Below the pieces are notes generated by a model. It was not told the DNA's origin, made no database searches, and saw only the letters and a program-made list of their open reading frames with translations. The translations under genes were made by a program, and so were the position numbers. Positions 62,575 to 64,000 of a stretch of DNA of 64,000 nt are shown here, piece by piece. Source of the stretch: CANMXU01 sp052030545 (GTDB lineage Bacteria > Pseudomonadota > Gammaproteobacteria > Enterobacterales > Alteromonadaceae). Each line of letters starts with the position of its first letter. The first letter of the stretch is position 1. The stretch covers positions 186,001 to 250,000 of the forward strand of contig NZ_JBPDIH010000006.1 in NCBI RefSeq assembly GCF_052030545.1, written 5' to 3'.

Positions 62575-64000
62575 TTGACTACGCAATCAAGCCAAAATAA
62601 AAAAACACCTTCTCGATTGAAGGTGTTTTTTGGTGGCTACTCAAACAAAGGCATTAAAGATGAAAATCAAGATGCCTTTGCTGCGTTAGTGCCCGATGCC
62701 AATGAACTTCAAGCAAAAGGCGCTATAGCGACACTGGCTGATGGTGTATCCAGTGCGAGCAAGGCAGCTGAAGCGGCTCAACTTGCCGTTACACAATTTA
62801 TTAATGAATATTACGCCACACCTGAAACTTGGTCGACGCAAAAGTCGGCGGCAAAAGTATTAACCAGTTTAAATCAGTGGCTGTTTTCACAAGGTGGTAT
62901 GTTTGATGAACAACACCAACAATGGCTAACCACATTTTCATCACTTATTTTAAAATCTACCACTGGCTACGTATTTCATGTTGGCGATTCCCGCATATGC
63001 AAATATCGCGAGCAACATTTAGAACAAATCACCCGTGATCATAATCGAAAAAGTGCTGGTAACCACGCTGTATTAACACGAGCTTTAGGCGCAGATAACC
63101 GGTTAAAAGTTGATGTTCACCAAGTGGACTTACAAGTTGGCGATATTTTTGTTTTAACCTGCGATGGTGTGCATGACTTTATTCCTAACAAAGTATTAAC
63201 CCGCTTTTTAGATGAATTACCTGCGCAGCCGAGCAACGCTGATTTAGAGCGTATAAGCGAAAAGATTGTCGAGCGCGCAATACAAGAAGGCAGTGACGAT
63301 AATGTTAGCTGCTTGCTCGTACACGTAAATACTATTCCACAACGTAAGCTTGATGAGATAGAGCGTGACTTATTAGATAAAACTATTCCGCCAGCCTTAG
63401 ATGTCGGCATGAAATTAGATGGCTACGTGGTAAGAAAAGTCATTCACGCCTCTATTCGTTCCCACCTTTATTTAGTTGAACACGAGCAGAATAAATTAAC
63501 CTATGTATTAAAAGCACCTTCGGCCAATTTTGCTGACGACAGTATTTATTTACAAGGCTTTATGCGTGAAGCTTGGGTGGGTGAACGTATTAATCACGCC
63601 AATGTCATGCGCATTAGCCAAGGTGAAGCGAACAGTAAGTTTTTATATCACCTTTGTGAATTTGTTCAGGGGCAAACTTTGAGCGAGTGGATGCATGACA
63701 ACCCTAAACCTAGCATTGCCCAAGTGCGTGACATTGTCAGACAAATAATCGCAGCTTTGCGCGCGTTTCAACGACTTGAATTAGTACATCGCGATTTAAA
63801 GCCAGACAATGTGATGATCGACGCTTTTGGACAAATTAAGTTAATTGACTACGGCACTGTTTTTGTCGCCTCGCTTGATGAAAACCAAGAAAACATTCAA
63901 GAAACTGTACCACAAGGTTCGCTCAACTATATTGCCCCAGAAACCTTACTGGAAATGAAGGCAGATTATCGCAGCGACCTATTTTCACTTGGTGTTATTT
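62575..64000 (+). CDS. Bifunctional PP2C phosphatase / Ser-Thr kinase, 3' end beyond window
   Basis: Residues 1-260 are a PP2C phosphatase (FFGGYSNKGIKDENQDAFAA, LADGVSSASKAAEAAQ, VFHVGDSRICKYREQ, DGVHDFIPNKV, GSDDNVSCL). From about 280 begins a protein kinase with LYLVEHEQNKLTYVLKAP (VAIK-type Lys), catalytic loop VHRDLKPDNVMID and the DYG variant of DFG (LIDYGT), then APETLLEMKADYRSDLFSLG. The glycine-rich loop is degenerate. The frame starts at a TTG (62575), 5 bp after the transporter stop, MTTQSSQNKK; no Shine-Dalgarno, so coupling is likely. A GTG at 62623 is the alternative. The gene runs past the window. Such fusions are encoded beside nitrate transporters in several gammaproteobacteria; their targets are unknown. 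Confidence 0.88.
   Translation, partial: MTTQSSQNKKTPSRLKVFFGGYSNKGIKDENQDAFAALVPDANELQAKGAIATLADGVSSASKAAEAAQLAVTQFINEYYATPETWSTQKSAAKVLTSLNQWLFSQGGMFDEQHQQWLTTFSSLILKSTTGYVFHVGDSRICKYREQHLEQITRDHNRKSAGNHAVLTRALGADNRLKVDVHQVDLQVGDIFVLTCDGVHDFIPNKVLTRFLDELPAQPSNADLERISEKIVERAIQEGSDDNVSCLLVHVNTIPQRKLDEIERDLLDKTIPPALDVGMKLDGYVVRKVIHASIRSHLYLVEHEQNKLTYVLKAPSANFADDSIYLQGFMREAWVGERINHANVMRISQGEANSKFLYHLCEFVQGQTLSEWMHDNPKPSIAQVRDIVRQIIAALRAFQRLELVHRDLKPDNVMIDAFGQIKLIDYGTVFVASLDENQENIQETVPQGSLNYIAPETLLEMKADYRSDLFSLGVI
62600..62631 (+). terminator. Terminator hairpin inside the 5' end of the kinase gene
   Basis: Perfect 13-bp stem AAAAAACACCTTC / GAAGGTGTTTTTT with the 6-base loop TCGATT, 30 bp after the transporter stop. 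It encodes codons 9-19 of the kinase if the TTG start is used. Confidence 0.85.

Noticed and set aside
1..64000. tRNA or rRNA genes
   Set aside because: No cloverleaf or rRNA segment was recognised by eye on either strand; a tRNAscan run would settle this.

Overview
The window reads as a chromosomal segment of a marine gammaproteobacterium of the Alteromonadales, most likely Colwelliaceae (Colwellia or Thalassotalea type). This rests on moderately AT-rich DNA, the order rpsF-priB next to rlmB-rnr-motX, Bcr/CflA and MocR genes of gammaproteobacterial type, fadBA, mpl-ubiX and a NarK-type nitrate transporter followed by a phosphatase-kinase fusion. The genus is an inference; no rRNA or tRNA gene was seen.

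Layout. 1-580: start of the rpsF-priB ribosomal operon on the minus strand, with a recognisable promoter and a possible S6:S18 leader. 770-5700: a DUF945 protein, a 235-bp MITE-like element, a LivJ-type binding protein and a chemoreceptor behind a perfect CRP box. 5800-12700: rlmB-rnr, motX, then a diguanylate cyclase, an HD-GYP phosphodiesterase and a BLUF blue-light sensor, which together look like a motility/c-di-GMP/light neighbourhood. 12970-17900: DUF2780 protein and an RND efflux pair. 18186-26588: a six-gene MoxR/DUF58/VWA (Bat-type) operon with two apparent fusions. 26655-31105: erpA, DUF6776, a ClC channel overlapping hemJ, an overlooked 58-aa Oxidored-like protein, elbB. 31135-35104: MFS exporter, MocR regulator, a 42-aa ORF and an EamA permease. 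35242-37331: fbp and a family II pyrophosphatase.

37453-37752 holds three 110-bp-spaced units ending in 13-bp inverted repeats. 37866-40306: a small Cys-rich CopL-like protein followed by a TonB receptor with a His-rich N-terminus, probably a metal (copper?) uptake or handling pair. 40411-42588: prolyl oligopeptidase. 42786-48147: a six-gene minus-strand cluster of lipoproteins (LPP20-like, CsgG/LpoB-like), an MltC-type lytic transglycosylase, an unrecognised anchored protein and a UPF0114 membrane protein. This is the best candidate for an undescribed envelope system. 48541-48906 is a triplicated terminator-linked repeat downstream of fadBA.

52743-59596: an SBP_bac_3 protein, ubiX-mpl, a YcbX-type MOSC-ferredoxin protein and the 5-oxoprolinase genes pxpABC. 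59597-60778: DUF481 outer-membrane protein. 60907-64000: a nitrogen-controlled unit with an NtrC-like 17-bp palindrome, a sigma-54 promoter, a perfect 18-bp inverted repeat, a nitrate transporter and the start of a PP2C phosphatase-Ser/Thr kinase fusion. A perfect terminator hairpin lies inside the first codons of the kinase gene if its TTG start is right.
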